Shown: piece by piece, positions 12,465 through 12,634 of the stretch
Position numbering within the stretch: position 1 is the first letter of the stretch
How the letters are laid out: every line of letters begins with the position of its first letter
Source of the DNA: JBGOUP01 sp041477655
Lineage (GTDB): Bacteria > Patescibacteriota > UBA1384 > 2-12-FULL-50-11
Assembly: GCA_041477655.1 (NCBI GenBank)
Contig: JBGOUP010000025.1
Location: forward strand, 1 to 12,634
DNA: 12,634 bases
Direction: 5' to 3'
The notes under the pieces: model-generated
Databases searched by the model: none
What the model was told of the DNA's origin: nothing
The model's input: the letters and a program-made list of their open reading frames with translations, nothing else
Program-made: the position numbers and the translations under genes

Positions 12465-12505
12465 GAGAAGTTGGATCTTGCCAGAAGGCTCGTCCGACGC
12501 TTCTC
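12465..12505 (+). repeat. Long hairpin in the presumed pre-tRNA-Ser(CGA) leader
   Basis: GAGAAGTTGGA (12465-12475) pairs with TCCGA (12493-12497) and CTTCTC (12500-12505) across a 2-base bulge and one T-G wobble, giving 11 pairs. GCC-AGAA-GGC can extend the top. The hairpin ends 10 bases before the tRNA 5' end. Function unknown. Confidence 0.45.
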
Positions 12506-12515
12506 GTTAACATTC

Positions 12516-12604
12516 GGAGAGGTCGGATAGTCTGGCTGATTCCGCCGCTTTCGAAAAGCGGTAGGCTCGCAAGGGTCTCGTGGGTTCAAATCCCACCCTC
12601 TCCG
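12516..12604 (+). tRNA. tRNA-Ser(CGA)
   Basis: A complete type II tRNA: acceptor GGAGAGG/CCTCTCC (12516-12522/12597-12603), D-stem GGA/TCC, anticodon stem CCGCT/AGCGG with loop TTCGAAA (anticodon CGA at 12552-12554), long variable arm AGGCTC-GCAA-GGGTCT, T-arm GTGGG-TTCAAAT-CCCAC and G73 at 12604. It keeps the usual U33 and two-base 8-9 linker, unlike the tRNA-Ser(UGA) at 5517. CCA is not encoded. Confidence 0.95.
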
Positions 12605-12617
12605 CTTGTAAAGTTTG

Positions 12618-12634
12618 CCTACTGACCAAGTAGG
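12618..12634 (+). terminator. Hairpin at the window edge, possible terminator of tRNA-Ser(CGA)
   Basis: CCTACT (12618-12623) and AGTAGG (12629-12634) form a perfect 6-bp stem with a 5-base loop, 14 bases after the tRNA. Any T-tract would lie beyond the window, so this is only a candidate. Confidence 0.35.

Noticed and set aside
12365..12589. N-terminal extension of the PilB-like protein by 75 residues
   Set aside because: It runs antisense through the tRNA-Ser(CGA) and its leader and has no PilB character.
1..12634. CRISPR array, insertion sequence or toxin-antitoxin module
   Set aside because: No regularly spaced repeats, transposase or small toxin/antitoxin pairs were seen on either strand.

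Overview
The window looks like a replication-origin region from a Patescibacteria (Candidate Phyla Radiation) genome. The evidence is the compact dnaA-dnaN-recF and rpmH-rnpA-yidD-yidC blocks, the very short intergenic gaps with ATGA-type overlaps, a short Gram-positive-type YidC, several small two-helix proteins of the T4SS_pilin kind that are common in that group, and TGA used as an ordinary stop. The class within Patescibacteria cannot be settled from the sequence. The left-hand side is a standard bacterial core; the right-hand side is more accessory.

Layout. Positions 1-3891 carry, on the minus strand, dnaA, dnaN, recF and the 5' part of a probable DUF721/DciA-like gene. Between dnaA and dnaN (2334-2547) lies oriC, with a series of DnaA boxes, an AT-rich stretch and a DnaA-trio-like segment. 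Divergent from dnaA, on the plus strand, is rpmH (47 codons), overlapping rnpA, yidD and yidC in turn (3994-5475). A 513-base stretch without protein genes (5476-5988) holds a tRNA-Ser(UGA), a 19-base duplication of that tRNA's 3' end, several hairpins, a dispersed palindromic repeat, a 5' tRNA-half relic and a tRNA-Arg(GCG).

A minus-strand comF-like gene (5989-6666) is divergent from an hsp20 gene with a good promoter. After hsp20 the plus strand carries galU, a membrane-anchored extracellular solute-binding protein and four small two-helix pilin-like proteins (6714-10815), nearly all overlapping or spaced by a few bases, so probably one or two operons. Convergent to these is a PilB/GspE-type assembly ATPase (10853-12364, minus). 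The window ends with a tRNA-Ser(CGA).

How the genes work together. DnaA opens oriC and loads the replisome, DnaN is the sliding clamp, and RecF acts at stalled forks. RpmH, RnpA, YidD and YidC link ribosome assembly, tRNA processing and membrane protein insertion, the usual partner block at bacterial origins. The galU / solute-binding protein / pilin-like group together with the PilB-type ATPase suggests cell-surface functions (envelope sugars, ligand capture, secretion or pilus-like structures), but this is inferred from gene context. The least conventional parts are the four-paralogue pilin-like operon led by a permease-less binding protein, a small ORF before galU that copies the GalU N-terminus, and the tRNA-relic-rich stretch at 5476-5988.
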